A stretch of DNA of 64,000 bases from Ga0077555 sp041397775 (GCA_041397775.1 JAWKWB010000006.1:248001-312000); one strand, 5' to 3'. Positions 18,546 to 30,507 are shown, numbered from the stretch's first letter. Notes: generated by a model not told the origin, from the sequence alone. Translations and numbers: made by a program.

Positions 18546-18596
18546 ATGCGTATCTTCGTGTTGTTGATCATCGGCTGGAAACGCCGCCGCAAGTAG
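18546..18596 (+). CDS. candidate 16-residue peptide
   Basis: Encodes MRIFVLLIIGWKRRRK and then stops: a hydrophobic helix ending in a basic tail, like a tiny membrane peptide. GGGAG lies 7 bases before ATG 18546 (an in-frame ATG at 18540 is also possible). Its last codons form the left arm of a perfect 14-bp hairpin (18574-18613), so translation and folding would compete. No function assigned; existence is inferred from the ribosome binding site, peptide character and hairpin. Confidence 0.35.
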   Translation: MRIFVLLIIGWKRRRK

Positions 18597-18613
18597 CAAG
18601 CGGCGTTTCCAGC
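18574..18613 (+). other. perfect 14-bp hairpin overlapping the mini-ORF
   Basis: GCTGGAAACGCCGC (18574-18587) and its exact complement (18600-18613) with a 12-nt loop that contains the stop codon of the mini-ORF. No U-run follows, so it is more likely an RNA structure than an intrinsic terminator. Confidence 0.65.
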
Positions 18614-18770
18614 TGTCTAGAGTGGTCGCATTTCTGACTGTCATCGAAGGCGGCCACTCGCCAACCTGCCTAATAGGCGTACTCCCAGGACATCACGTCT
18701 TGAATAGCGCATTATTTTTACTAACAGTATTTTCCTATCTGCCTTGGCGATAATTTGAATAAGAGTCCGA

Positions 18771-18791
18771 GCAGTTCATCACGGCGGCGAA
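18771..18791 (+). repeat. 21-bp direct repeat, right copy (att-like)
   Basis: Second copy of the repeat at 18344-18364. Read in frame with the DM13 gene it encodes EQFITAAKYR and a stop, an alternative ending of that protein stranded 427 bases downstream. Confidence 0.75.
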
Positions 18792-18816
18792 ATATCGCTG
18801 ATTTCGGAGTCCATCC

Positions 18817-19878
18817 ATGACCACCTCCGGCCCGCGGCCGTTCTGGCATGCCGACCGCCACGCGGACCGGCGGCCCTTCCTCCTGGCGCGCGGGCGCATC
18901 AAGGCGGCGATCCGGCGTTGGCTGGAGGACCAGGACTTCGTGGAGGTGGAGCCGGCCGCCTTACAGGTCTCGCCGGGCAACGAGGCGCATCTGCACGCCT
19001 TCGCCACGCAACTGACGACGGAGGGCGGCGCGCACCGGCCGCTCTATCTCCACACCAGCCCCGAATTCGCGATGAAGAAGCTGCTGGCGGCTGGCGAACG
19101 GCGCATCTTCGCGTTCGCGCCCGTCTACCGTAATGCGGAGCGCGGGCCGCTGCACGCGCCGGAATTCACGATGCTCGAATGGTATCGCGTCGGCGAACCC
19201 TACACGCGGCTGATGGAGGACTGTGCGCATTTCCTGCGCATCGCAGCCGAAACCGCGGAGACTGCGCGCTGGAACTGGCGTGGGCGCACCTGCGATGCGA
19301 CGGCGGCCTTTCGCATCACTACGCTGCACAAAGCGTTCCAGCGACACGCCGGCATCGACCTCGGCAACTGCCTGGCGCCGGATGGCGTCGACCTACAGGC
19401 GATGCGCTCGGCGGTCGCGGCTGCCGGCCTCCGCGTTGCCGACGACGACACCTGGTCCGACCTCTTCTCGCGCGTTCTGGCCGAACGCATCGAACCCTGC
19501 CTCGGCTCGGGCGCGGCTGAAATGCTTGCCGCCTATCCGACGCACGAGGCGGCGCTGGCCCGGCCCACGGCCTCGGACCCGCGCGTGGCCGAACGCTTCG
19601 AGTGCTACGTGTGCGGCGTAGAGCTTGCCAACGGCTTCGGCGAGTTGACCGACGCGGCCGAGCAGCGCCGCCGCTTCATCGCCGAAATGGACGAGAAAGC
19701 CCGCGTCTACGGCGAGCGCTATCCGGTCGACGAGGACTTTCTGGCCGCGCTCGCCCATATGCCGGACGCTTCGGGCTGCGCGCTCGGCTTCGACCGGCTG
19801 GTGATGCTCGCCACCGGCGCCACGCACATCGACCAGGTGCAGTGGACCCCCGTCGCCGCGATCCCCGGCGCGTGCTGA
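18817..19878 (+). CDS. epmA: EF-P lysine ligase EpmA (GenX/PoxA-like lysyl-tRNA synthetase paralogue)
   Basis: 353 residues, the class II lysyl-tRNA synthetase core without the anticodon-binding domain. It shows VEVEPAALQVSPGNEAHLHAF, the motif 2 region FAPVYRNAERGPLHAPEFTMLEWYR and motif 3 GCALGFDRLVMLATGA. In gammaproteobacteria EpmA attaches beta-lysine to elongation factor P. The usual partners epmB and efp are not in the window, so its substrate in this organism is by analogy. CGGAG precedes ATG 18817. Slightly longer than E. coli EpmA. Confidence 0.88.
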   Translation: MTTSGPRPFWHADRHADRRPFLLARGRIKAAIRRWLEDQDFVEVEPAALQVSPGNEAHLHAFATQLTTEGGAHRPLYLHTSPEFAMKKLLAAGERRIFAFAPVYRNAERGPLHAPEFTMLEWYRVGEPYTRLMEDCAHFLRIAAETAETARWNWRGRTCDATAAFRITTLHKAFQRHAGIDLGNCLAPDGVDLQAMRSAVAAAGLRVADDDTWSDLFSRVLAERIEPCLGSGAAEMLAAYPTHEAALARPTASDPRVAERFECYVCGVELANGFGELTDAAEQRRRFIAEMDEKARVYGERYPVDEDFLAALAHMPDASGCALGFDRLVMLATGATHIDQVQWTPVAAIPGAC

Positions 19879-19952
19879 GGGCTCACCTCTCGTCCCCCCG
19901 CCGCGCGGCGTCTATGCTGTCCCCGTCACACAGTCAGGGACAGGAGACGCAT

Positions 19953-20339
19953 ATGGACATCGAAGAGCAACGGCAGCGCGGCCGGCAGGTTCTGGGCGAG
20001 GTGATCGGCCAGGAGTATCTGGCCAAGCGCGACACCACGACGAACGATTTCAACCGGCCGCTGCGGCAATTCTCGGAGACGTACGCCTTTGGCGACATCT
20101 GGTCCCGGCCGGGCATTCCGCGCAAGGTACGCAGCATGCTGTGCATGGCGATGCTGACCGCACTCGGCAAGCCGGAAGAGCTGAAACTGCACGTCAATTC
20201 TGCGATCAACAACGGCTGCACGGTCGAGGAGATCCAGGAGGTGCTGTACCAGACGGTCGCCTACTGCGGCATCCCCGCGACCATCGAGGCCTTCAAGGTC
20301 GCCGAAGCGATCCTGCGCGAGCGCGGACTCCTGAAATGA
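19953..20339 (+). CDS. carboxymuconolactone decarboxylase family protein
   Basis: 128 residues, near the length of 4-carboxymuconolactone decarboxylase. Motifs: RPLRQFSETYAFGDIWSRPG, RSMLCMAMLTALGKPEELKLHV, NNGCTVEEIQEVLYQTVAYCGIPA. The late YCG...A region matches PcaC-like proteins rather than the CxxC AhpD peroxidases. No other protocatechuate genes are near, so the substrate is open. AGGAGA precedes ATG 19953. Confidence 0.82.
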   Translation: MDIEEQRQRGRQVLGEVIGQEYLAKRDTTTNDFNRPLRQFSETYAFGDIWSRPGIPRKVRSMLCMAMLTALGKPEELKLHVNSAINNGCTVEEIQEVLYQTVAYCGIPATIEAFKVAEAILRERGLLK

Positions 20340-20426
20340 GACGCTGAGGCGGGCGGTGGACGGATCTCTGTTTTCGGTCCACCTTTCCGCACAAGGCGCG
20401 GCAACGGCGGCACGGGGGAAAACACA

Positions 20427-21752
20427 ATGGCGCGGGACGCTCAAGGTCACATCATCGCGGACGCGACAGCAGAGACGGCCGCCCTCATCGACACGGCGAC
20501 ACGCGCCTTCACGATGGGCTATGGCGATCCCATCGCCGCGCTCGATGCGGCCCGCGCGCAGTCGCCCGCCTGCGCGTTGGCGCACATCGCGAAGGCGTGG
20601 ATCCTGGTGCTGTCCAACGATCCCCTGCTTGCAAACGCCGCGCGACCGTTGATGGAGACGGCGCGCGGGCTCGCTCTCGACGATCGCTCCAGGTCGCATA
20701 TGGCAGCGCTCGCGCATGCGGTGGAGGGGCATCGGGGGCCGGCCGTCGGCGTGCTCGAACGCCACCTGATGGCCTATCCGCACGACCTGCTCGCGCACTT
20801 CGCCGCAATGCTTCTCGATGCGTTCAACGGGCGCTTCGCCAATGCCGCCCAGCGCGCGGCGCGCGCCCTGCCATTGTGGTCGAAGACGCAGGAGAGCTAC
20901 GGCATCCTGCTCTCGTTCTATGGCTTCGGCCTGGAGGAGGCTGCGGATTACGGCCGTGCGGAAGACGTCTCGCGCGCGGCGGCCGAGATGGAGCCCTACA
21001 GCTACTGGCCGCATCACGCCGTCTCGCATGTTCTGGAGATGACGGCGCGTCCCAAGGAAGGCCTCGCCTGGATGGACCAGCGCGAGCCGCTGTGGTCCAA
21101 GAACGAGCATTCGGGACAGGCTCACATCTGGTGGCACAAGGCGCTGTTTCACGTCGAGCTCGGCGACTACGAGGAAGCCATGCGGCTCTACGACGGGCCC
21201 ATCATCTCAACGCAGAAGCCGGCCGGCATCGGCCTGACGCACACGCCCGCGTTGCTGTGGCGCCTGGAAATCCTGGGCTGCGAGGGCGGCGAGCGCTGGC
21301 AGGCGCTGGCCGATCTGTGGCGGGGCCACGCGGACGGGCGCTATTGCGTCTTCGCCGACATTCATGCCGCCATGGCCGAGCTGAAGGCCGGCCGCGACAC
21401 CGCCGTCGAGAACCGGCTCGCTGCGATGCGCCGGACGGCTGCGGACACTTCGGAATCCGCCCCCGCCTACCGCGATGTCGGCCTGCCGGTCGTGCAGGGG
21501 CTCGCCGCCTACCAGCGCGGCGATCACGCGCGCGCCGTGGACCACCTGCTCGCCGTGCGTCCCGAGCTTTTCCGCATGGGCGGCAGCAAGGCCCAGCGCG
21601 ACGTCATCGAGTGGACCTTGAACGACGCAGCGGCACGTGCCGGACTGCGCGACGTCGCCATTGCGCTGGCCAACGAGCGGCTGGCCGCGCGGCCGCTCAG
21701 CGCACCCAACCGCCAGTTCATCGCCAACGCCGAGGCGATCGCCGCGCCCTGA
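20427..21752 (+). CDS. TTC38-like tetratricopeptide repeat protein
   Basis: 441 residues of helical repeats, resembling the TTC38 family (TPR protein 38). Recognisable stretches: ALDAARAQSPACALAHIAKAWI, LLAHFAAMLLDAFNGRFANAA, YSYWPHHAVSHVLEMTARPKEGLAWM and GQAHIWWHKALFHVELGDYEEAM. No signal peptide. Function of the family is unknown in bacteria. GGGGGAAA precedes ATG 20427, 87 bases after the carboxymuconolactone decarboxylase-like gene; the two may be co-transcribed. Confidence 0.82.
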   Translation: MARDAQGHIIADATAETAALIDTATRAFTMGYGDPIAALDAARAQSPACALAHIAKAWILVLSNDPLLANAARPLMETARGLALDDRSRSHMAALAHAVEGHRGPAVGVLERHLMAYPHDLLAHFAAMLLDAFNGRFANAAQRAARALPLWSKTQESYGILLSFYGFGLEEAADYGRAEDVSRAAAEMEPYSYWPHHAVSHVLEMTARPKEGLAWMDQREPLWSKNEHSGQAHIWWHKALFHVELGDYEEAMRLYDGPIISTQKPAGIGLTHTPALLWRLEILGCEGGERWQALADLWRGHADGRYCVFADIHAAMAELKAGRDTAVENRLAAMRRTAADTSESAPAYRDVGLPVVQGLAAYQRGDHARAVDHLLAVRPELFRMGGSKAQRDVIEWTLNDAAARAGLRDVAIALANERLAARPLSAPNRQFIANAEAIAAP

Positions 21753-21801
21753 CGAAAAGCCAGCGCAGCGGCGAAGGCCGGGGCCCCTACGTGCCGCTCG
21801 A

Positions 21802-22968
21802 TTACCTGGCGATCAATCGCCCGGTCGGCGTGGCGAAGCCCTGCATGGAGCGCGTGCGCTTGTCGAGCCACCAGCCGTATTCCTCGGGCCAGCTCTCGAA
21901 GCGGGTGTTGAGGCCCAGGTCGTGCGACCAGTGCAACGGCAGGTTCGGGTTGAACTGAGCCTGCCGGCCGATGGCGACGAGGTCGGCCTTGCCCTCCTGC
22001 AGGATGGCTTCCGCCTGCTCCGCTTCGAGAATGAGGCCCACCGCCATCGTGGAAATGCCCGCCTCCGCCTTGGCGCGGGCGGCGAAGGGCACCTGGAAAC
22101 CGGGCGCGCGCGTCACGGGAGCGGCCGTCGCGGAGGCCATGAGGCCGCCCGAGGAGCAGTCCAGCACGTCGACACCGCGCGCCTTGAGCTCCCGCGCCAG
22201 AACGACGGTATCGTCCATGTTCCAGCCCTCCACCGTGCCGTCCACGGAGGACACGCGGAAGAACAGCGGCGTCGCGTCGGGGATGGCCGCGCGCACCGCC
22301 TCGGTCACTTCCAGCGCGAAGCGCATGCGGCCCTTGATGTCGCCGCCATACTCGTCGTTGCGGGTGTTGGAGACCTGGGAGAGGAACGAGGCGATCAGGT
22401 AGCCGTGCGCACCGTGGATCTCCACGACGTCGAAGCCGACGCGCACGGCGCGGCGAGCGGCAGCGGCGAACGAGCCGACAAGATCGGCGATCTCCGACTT
22501 GGACAGCTGATGTGGTGTCGGCCATTCCGGTCCGATCTTCTCTGTCGTGGGGCCGACCGGCTGCCAGTGCGTGCGCCCGCGTCGCACATCGGCGTCGGTG
22601 AGGGCGCCGTTGCCTTCCATCGCCGACTGCATGCCGGCCTTGCGTCCTGCGTGGGCGAGCTGGATCCCCATCTTGACGCCTTCCTCGCGCGCCAGCTCGA
22701 GCAGCGGCTTGAAGGCCTGGGCCTGCGTCTCGTTGAAGATGCCGAGATCCATGTCGGAGACCATGCCACGCTTCTCGATGGCGGTCGCCTCGGTGAATAC
22801 CAGGCCGAAACCGCCCAGCACGTACTTGCCGAGATGGACCGTGTGGAACGTGCCGCACACGCCTTCGATGGCCCGGTAATGCACCATCGGTGCGAGCACG
22901 GTGCGGTTGGGCAGCGTCACGCCCCGGATGGTGTGGGGCTGGAAGAGCAGCGGCTTTGCAGTGGTCAT
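21802..22968 (-). CDS. Old Yellow Enzyme family NADH:flavin oxidoreductase
   Basis: 388-residue FMN TIM-barrel ene-reductase. Signatures: GVTLPNRTVLAPMVHYRA at the start, GIQLAHAGRKAGM, and EIHGAHGYLIASFLSQVSNTRNDEYGG, containing the His/Asn substrate pair and the active-site Tyr region. It resembles the YqjM (thermophilic-like) branch. Substrate unknown (activated alkenes). GAGGGA lies upstream of ATG 22968; longer frames upstream are unsupported. Confidence 0.9.
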   Translation of the reverse strand: MTTAKPLLFQPHTIRGVTLPNRTVLAPMVHYRAIEGVCGTFHTVHLGKYVLGGFGLVFTEATAIEKRGMVSDMDLGIFNETQAQAFKPLLELAREEGVKMGIQLAHAGRKAGMQSAMEGNGALTDADVRRGRTHWQPVGPTTEKIGPEWPTPHQLSKSEIADLVGSFAAAARRAVRVGFDVVEIHGAHGYLIASFLSQVSNTRNDEYGGDIKGRMRFALEVTEAVRAAIPDATPLFFRVSSVDGTVEGWNMDDTVVLARELKARGVDVLDCSSGGLMASATAAPVTRAPGFQVPFAARAKAEAGISTMAVGLILEAEQAEAILQEGKADLVAIGRQAQFNPNLPLHWSHDLGLNTRFESWPEEYGWWLDKRTRSMQGFATPTGRLIAR

Positions 22969-23093
22969 GGCGTTCCCTCTTTCGCAGCGCGGATGGCTTC
23001 CGCGCCAATTTTTCCCGTCGCGGCGAATTTCCGCACGGATGAGGGATGCTTTGCAAGACAAGTGGAGGGCCGGGCGGGCGCCCACCCGGACCG

Positions 23094-24122
23094 TCAGCGA
23101 TTCGTGAGCTTGAGCTCGATGCGGCGATTGCGGCTCAAGGCTTCGTCGCTGTCGCCTGGATCGAGCGGTGCGAACTCGCCGTGGCCTGCCGCCACCAGCC
23201 GTTTGGGATCGACACCGCGCGAAATCAGATACTTCACCACCGAGGTGGCACGTGCACTGGACAGTTCCCAGTTCGAAGGGAATTCGCGGCTGGCAATCTT
23301 GCGCACGTCGGTATGGCCGTCGACTTGAAGCACCCAATCGATCTCCGGCGGGATCTGGCGCGCGAGATCGACGATGGCAGTTGCCAGCGCGTCGATCGCC
23401 GCGAGGCCTTCGGGCGTCAGCTCGGCCTTGCCCGATGCGAACAGGACCTCCGACTGGAAGACGAAGCGGTCGCCGACCACGCGGATGTCCTTGCGCGCCT
23501 TGAGCAGTTCGCGCAGCCGGCCGAAGAAATCCGAGCGGTAACGCTGCAATTCCTGAACCTGGCGCGCCAGCACCACGTTGAGGCGCGCGCCGAGGTCGGA
23601 TATGCGCGCCTGCGCGTCCTTGTCCTTGGCCTCCGCCGCCTGCAAAGCCTCGTTGAGGGCAGCGATCTGGCGACGCAGGGCCAGGAGCTGCTGATTGAGG
23701 AGATCGACGCGCGCCAAGGCGTCGGACGAGACGTTCTTCTGGCTCTCGAGTTCCTTGCTCAAGGAATCCGCCCGGCCGAGCGCATCGGCGAGGCCCTTGT
23801 CGCCGAGCCCCGCCGCGCTCGTCAGGCGCGCATTCTCGGCCTTCGTCGATGCCAGCGACGCCTGCAGCGCCGCCAATTCGTCCTGCAGGCCACGGCTCTT
23901 GCCCTGCTCGAGGGACAGCAGCCCGGTCAACTGGGCGATCTGCCGGTTGAGCCGCTGCAGGAGCGTATCCTTGCCCGAAGACTCCTGGCTGACGAAATAT
24001 TGCGCCAGCATGAAGATCGACAGCAGGAACGTGAACGTGAGCAGCAGCGTCGAAAGCACGTCGACGTAGCCCGGCCAGAACTCGCCGTACTCGTTCACCC
24101 GACGGCCACGTCCGCGGGCCAT
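23094..24122 (-). CDS. OmpA/MotB-family peptidoglycan-binding membrane protein
   Basis: 342 residues. One transmembrane helix near residues 18-42 (YVDVLSTLLLTFTFLLSIFML) with an Asp, as in MotB/TolR-type stators. A long predicted coiled coil (residues ~50-190, rich in L, Q, E, A) separates it from an OmpA-like domain at ~210-342 (EVLFASGKAELTPEGL, VDGHTDVRKI, ELSSARATSVVKYL, GHGEFAPL). It follows the ExbB-like gene with a 4-base gap, so the two probably form a proton-driven inner-membrane complex reaching into the periplasm. Confidence 0.88.
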   Translation of the reverse strand: MARGRGRRVNEYGEFWPGYVDVLSTLLLTFTFLLSIFMLAQYFVSQESSGKDTLLQRLNRQIAQLTGLLSLEQGKSRGLQDELAALQASLASTKAENARLTSAAGLGDKGLADALGRADSLSKELESQKNVSSDALARVDLLNQQLLALRRQIAALNEALQAAEAKDKDAQARISDLGARLNVVLARQVQELQRYRSDFFGRLRELLKARKDIRVVGDRFVFQSEVLFASGKAELTPEGLAAIDALATAIVDLARQIPPEIDWVLQVDGHTDVRKIASREFPSNWELSSARATSVVKYLISRGVDPKRLVAAGHGEFAPLDPGDSDEALSRNRRIELKLTNR

Positions 24123-24126
24123 GGGC

Positions 24127-25212
24127 CTAGCCCTCCCTACGGTTCAGGCTGGCGGCGAGGTCCTTCAGCACGGTCGACATCTCGCCTTGGCGGGCGGCCT
24201 GGTCATCGACCCACTCGCGGACGATCTTCTGCTCGGCGCGCATCTGGCGCACGAGGTGATCCACCCCGGTCGCAAGCTCCTTGATGGCCTGCTCCGTGCC
24301 CGCCAGCGACGCCGAAACCCCGACGCCCTCGATGGGGGGCAGGGGCGGCGGGGGCATGCCCTTCAGGTCCTCGAGATGGGCGGCGAGGTCGGCCACGGCG
24401 CGCTGCATGTCGTAGACGGCCGCCACGAGATGGCGCGACCCGGTATCGCCCGCACCGGCCGCGCCAGCCGGCGTCAATTCCGTGATGCCCGACAGCCATT
24501 CCTCGAGCTCGTTGTAGAAGCGATTGTGGGCATGGCTCGCCTGCAGGTCGAGAAAGCCCAGGATCAGCGAACCGGCCAAGCCCATCAGCGAGGACGAGAA
24601 CGCCGTGCCCATGCCCTTCAGCGGGGCGGCCAGTCCGTCCTTCAGCTCGGCGAAGATGACGAGGCTGTCGCCCTGCTTCGTATCCAGCGCGTTGATGGCC
24701 TTGCCGACCGACTGGATCGTTTCGAGCAGACCCCAGAACGTGCCGAGCAGGCCGAGGAAGACCAAAAGGCCGACGATGTAGCGCCCCGTGTCGCGTGCCT
24801 CGTCGAGGCGGCCGCCGATCGAATCCATGATCGAGCGCATCGACGACGTGGACAACGACAGCACCCCCGTGCGGTCCCGCAGCATGGTCGCCATGGGAGC
24901 GAGCAGAACCGGCTTGTGCTCGATGGCGAGACCCGGATCGGCGATGCGGAAGGCATTCACCCAGCGGATTTCGCGGTAGAGGCGGAAGACCAGGCCAAAG
25001 GCCCGCAGAATGCCGACGGCGAGGACGCCGATGATCAGGCCGTTGAGTAGCGGGTTGTTCCAGAATGCCGTCAGCAGCGCATTGGACAGGATCGCGACCA
25101 GGAAACCGACGAGCGCCACGAACACCAGCATGCCGCGCAGGTACGGACCCGGCGTGGTCATCACCTTGCGCAGCGGATTTGATCCGGCATCGCCAAGCCG
25201 TGGAATTGCCAT
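24127..25212 (-). CDS. MotA/TolQ/ExbB-family proton channel protein
   Basis: 361 residues. N-terminal hydrophobic helices (LVFVALVGFLVAILSNAL; LLNGLIIGVLAVGIL) and a later pair with YIVGLLVFLGLLGTFWGLLETIQ and GTAFSSSLMGLAGSLILGFL, the signature helices of MotA/TolQ/ExbB channels. The C-terminus is a helical tail. Together with the OmpA/MotB-like protein at 23094-24122 it forms a conserved pair in this bacterial group whose role is not established. ATG 25212 is preferred over the longer frame; GGGAGA lies upstream. Confidence 0.87.
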   Translation of the reverse strand: MAIPRLGDAGSNPLRKVMTTPGPYLRGMLVFVALVGFLVAILSNALLTAFWNNPLLNGLIIGVLAVGILRAFGLVFRLYREIRWVNAFRIADPGLAIEHKPVLLAPMATMLRDRTGVLSLSTSSMRSIMDSIGGRLDEARDTGRYIVGLLVFLGLLGTFWGLLETIQSVGKAINALDTKQGDSLVIFAELKDGLAAPLKGMGTAFSSSLMGLAGSLILGFLDLQASHAHNRFYNELEEWLSGITELTPAGAAGAGDTGSRHLVAAVYDMQRAVADLAAHLEDLKGMPPPPLPPIEGVGVSASLAGTEQAIKELATGVDHLVRQMRAEQKIVREWVDDQAARQGEMSTVLKDLAASLNRREG

Positions 25213-25314
25213 CGGTCGAATCTCCCGCACTCTGCCCGCCCACCTTAGCGGCAGATCATGGCAGAACAACATGGCGTTGCACGGCCAAGCGGAAGCACCG
25301 TCCGGCGCGCGTCG

Positions 25315-26100
25315 TCAAACCTTCAAAAGATTCTGTATGTGTTTCTGAATGTAATTGTTGCCGGCGATGACGCTGCCGCTCTCCAACATGTCGCCCTTGC
25401 CGTCCATGCCGGTGACGAGGCCGCCGGCTTCCTGCACCAGAAGCGCGCCGGCCGCGATGTCCCACGGCTTGAGGTTGTGGTCCCAGAAGCCGTCGAACCG
25501 GCCAGCGGCCACCCAGGCAAGATCGAGGGCGGCGGCGCCGTTGCGGCGAATGCCGGCCGTCTCGCGCATCATCAGCTCGCATTGCGAGAGGAAGCGGCGG
25601 TGTCCTTCGCGGCCGCGGTTGGGAATGCCGGTGGCAATGACCGCATCCTCGAGCGTGCGGCGGGCGGCGACGCGCAGGCGCCGGTCGTTCAGGAAGGCGC
25701 CCTTGCCCTTCTCGGCGGTGTACAGCTCGTCCATCGCCGGGTTGTAGATGACGGCTGCCACGATCTCGTCTTCCCGCTGCAGGGCCACGGAGATGGCGAA
25801 CAGGGGAATGCCGTGCATGAAGTTCGTCGTTCCATCCAGCGGATCGACGATCCAGCAATGCGTCTTGTCTGACCCTTCGACGCGGCCGCGCTCCTCCATA
25901 AGGAAGCAATATCCCTGGCGCGCCTTCGACAATTCGCGAAACAGCGTCTCCTCGGCCCGCATATCGGCGGCAGTGACGAAATTCGCCGGTCCCTTCACGG
26001 AGACCTGGAGGTTGCCCACCTCGCCGTAGTCACGGGCCAAGCCGCGTCCCGCCTTGCGGACGGCGGCCATCATGACGTTCATCAGAGCGGAGGCGGGCAT
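25315..26100 (-). CDS. suhB: inositol monophosphatase family protein
   Basis: 261 residues with the metal-binding motifs of the IMPase family: EER (around GYCFLMEERG), WIVDPLDGTTNFMHGIPLF and WDIAAGALLVQEAGG. In bacteria SuhB-type proteins dephosphorylate inositol phosphates and can also act in transcription. The gene stands 100 bp downstream of the ExbB/OmpA pair start region on the same strand. GAGGAC precedes ATG 26100. The name is given by family; another IMPase subfamily is possible. Confidence 0.85.
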   Translation of the reverse strand: MPASALMNVMMAAVRKAGRGLARDYGEVGNLQVSVKGPANFVTAADMRAEETLFRELSKARQGYCFLMEERGRVEGSDKTHCWIVDPLDGTTNFMHGIPLFAISVALQREDEIVAAVIYNPAMDELYTAEKGKGAFLNDRRLRVAARRTLEDAVIATGIPNRGREGHRRFLSQCELMMRETAGIRRNGAAALDLAWVAAGRFDGFWDHNLKPWDIAAGALLVQEAGGLVTGMDGKGDMLESGSVIAGNNYIQKHIQNLLKV

Positions 26101-26160
26101 TGTGTCCTCGAATGCGAAAGGTGGCGCGTCACGGGGCCTTCAGCCCCTTGCCGGCGCCCT

Positions 26161-26235
26161 GGTGTAGCTTGTGCATTTGACGTTTGGTCGCGGACCCAGC
26201 CGCGAGCGGGCACCAGACGCCAGATCCGCTACACC
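26161..26235. repeat. bipartite repeat, copy C (second hairpin only)
   Basis: GGTGTAGC...GCATTTGACGTTTGGT pairs with GCACCAGACGCCAGATCCGCTACACC, arms 26161-26168 and 26228-26235 being perfect. It matches hairpin 2 of the other copies; hairpin 1 is missing. It lies between the IMPase start and the NTF2-like stop. Confidence 0.8.
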
Positions 26236-26356
26236 CGTTTTGGGGAACCAGCAGCAGCGACCCGTCGTCGATCGCGGCAAAGCCGTAATGGTTCCCCCCT
26301 CCGGATGCAAGTCCGAGGTTTGGCCCGGATGCGCGATGGAGCCGCAATTGCCGGCA

Positions 26357-26827
26357 TCATCCTTTCAGATGTCGGGCCGACTCGGGGCGCGCCTTCAAGG
26401 CGTTGGCATACTTCAGGGCGATCTTCTTCATCCGCTCGGGTGCGAAATCGAGCTGGGCCAGCGCCGCCCCCCGGTCGAAAACCTCCGAGTAATGCTTGAT
26501 CCGGCCGCCATCGAGCGCGAAGCGGCTGATACCCTCGAACACCACGCGAGCGCCCTTGGCGTCGGGAAGCGTCGAATCGTAACTGAAGCGGTAGCTGGCG
26601 TATCCCTTGCCACCGGCCTCGACGGGATCGCAGAACTCCCATTTGAAGTTTGCCCCGCCCTCGTAGAAGTGTGACAACATGTCGACGATGCCCTGGCGAC
26701 CCGGCGCGGAGGGGCCGAAGAAATAATCATCGTAAACGCCATCCTCGGTGAAGAGGTCGGCCAAGCCATTGCCATCGTTGCATTCGACAGCCTTGGAAAA
26801 TCTCTCCAGTATGCTTGCGAGGCCCAT
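26357..26827 (-). CDS. NTF2-like (SnoaL-type) protein
   Basis: 156 residues of the nuclear transport factor 2-like fold: LERFSKAVECNDGNGLADLFTEDGVYDDYFFGPS, GRQGIVDMLSHFYEGGANFKWEF and ISRFALDGGRIKHYSEVFDRG. These small cone-shaped proteins act as isomerases, hydratases or ligand carriers; which one here is unknown. AAAGGAGA precedes ATG 26827. It is divergent from carB. Confidence 0.8.
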   Translation of the reverse strand: MGLASILERFSKAVECNDGNGLADLFTEDGVYDDYFFGPSAPGRQGIVDMLSHFYEGGANFKWEFCDPVEAGGKGYASYRFSYDSTLPDAKGARVVFEGISRFALDGGRIKHYSEVFDRGAALAQLDFAPERMKKIALKYANALKARPESARHLKG

Positions 26828-26993
26828 CTGCGGTCTCCTTTGGGTGGCTGCGCGCGTTCATCTTTGCGGATTGAAACCCATCGGCGGGCCGACGCAAGGC
26901 CCAACCGACGTGAGGATCCTACGAAAGCCGCGTGACGCTGGCGCGTCGCGCAGCTATAGCCAACCCCGTTGCACTGCATTATGAAGCCGGGCC

Positions 26994-30274
<3,281 letters not shown>

Positions 30275-30279
30275 CCGGG

Positions 30280-30298
30280 GGTGCCCGGAGCGGGCACC
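30280..30298 (+). terminator. hairpin after carB
   Basis: GGTGCCCG-gag-CGGGCACC is a perfect 8-bp stem with a 3-nt loop, 5 bases after the carB stop, followed by ATTTCTC. Weak U-tract; candidate terminator. Confidence 0.55.
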
Positions 30299-30507
30299 AT
30301 TTCTCGCCACGATCCGCAAGGATAATCGGTGCTCCGGCGCCGCCGGAAATGTGTACGTTTGCGTCCTGCCTGAAAACCAGGCGGGATCGACTTGCTGTTT
30401 GCCCGGTTAAGCTGTGGGCAATTGGCTGGTAAAATCCAGGGACCTGGGCAAGACTGTTGTTTTCGGCGCGCGTCCTGCGGGTGCGCGTCCCAGTGGAGAA
30501 GTGAACG

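Larger units (their letters stand above)
18365..18770. other. inserted low-GC segment between direct repeats
   Basis: About 405 bases bounded by identical 21-bp repeats. It is richer in A+T than the surroundings (for example runs of A/T near 18710-18760). It holds one candidate mini-ORF (18546-18596) overlapping a perfect 14-bp hairpin and no recognisable integrase. It may be the remnant of an element that entered the 3' end of the DM13 gene and restored it. Confidence 0.5.

Noticed and set aside
18365..18770. tRNA or known riboswitch in the low-GC segment
   Set aside because: No cloverleaf or recognised riboswitch core could be drawn; only the 14-bp hairpin stands out.
23094..25212. Zorya-type defence system (ZorA/ZorB)
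   Set aside because: The MotA/ExbB–MotB/OmpA pair resembles ZorAB in outline, but the ExbB-like protein lacks the long cytoplasmic tail and no ZorC/D/E gene is adjacent.
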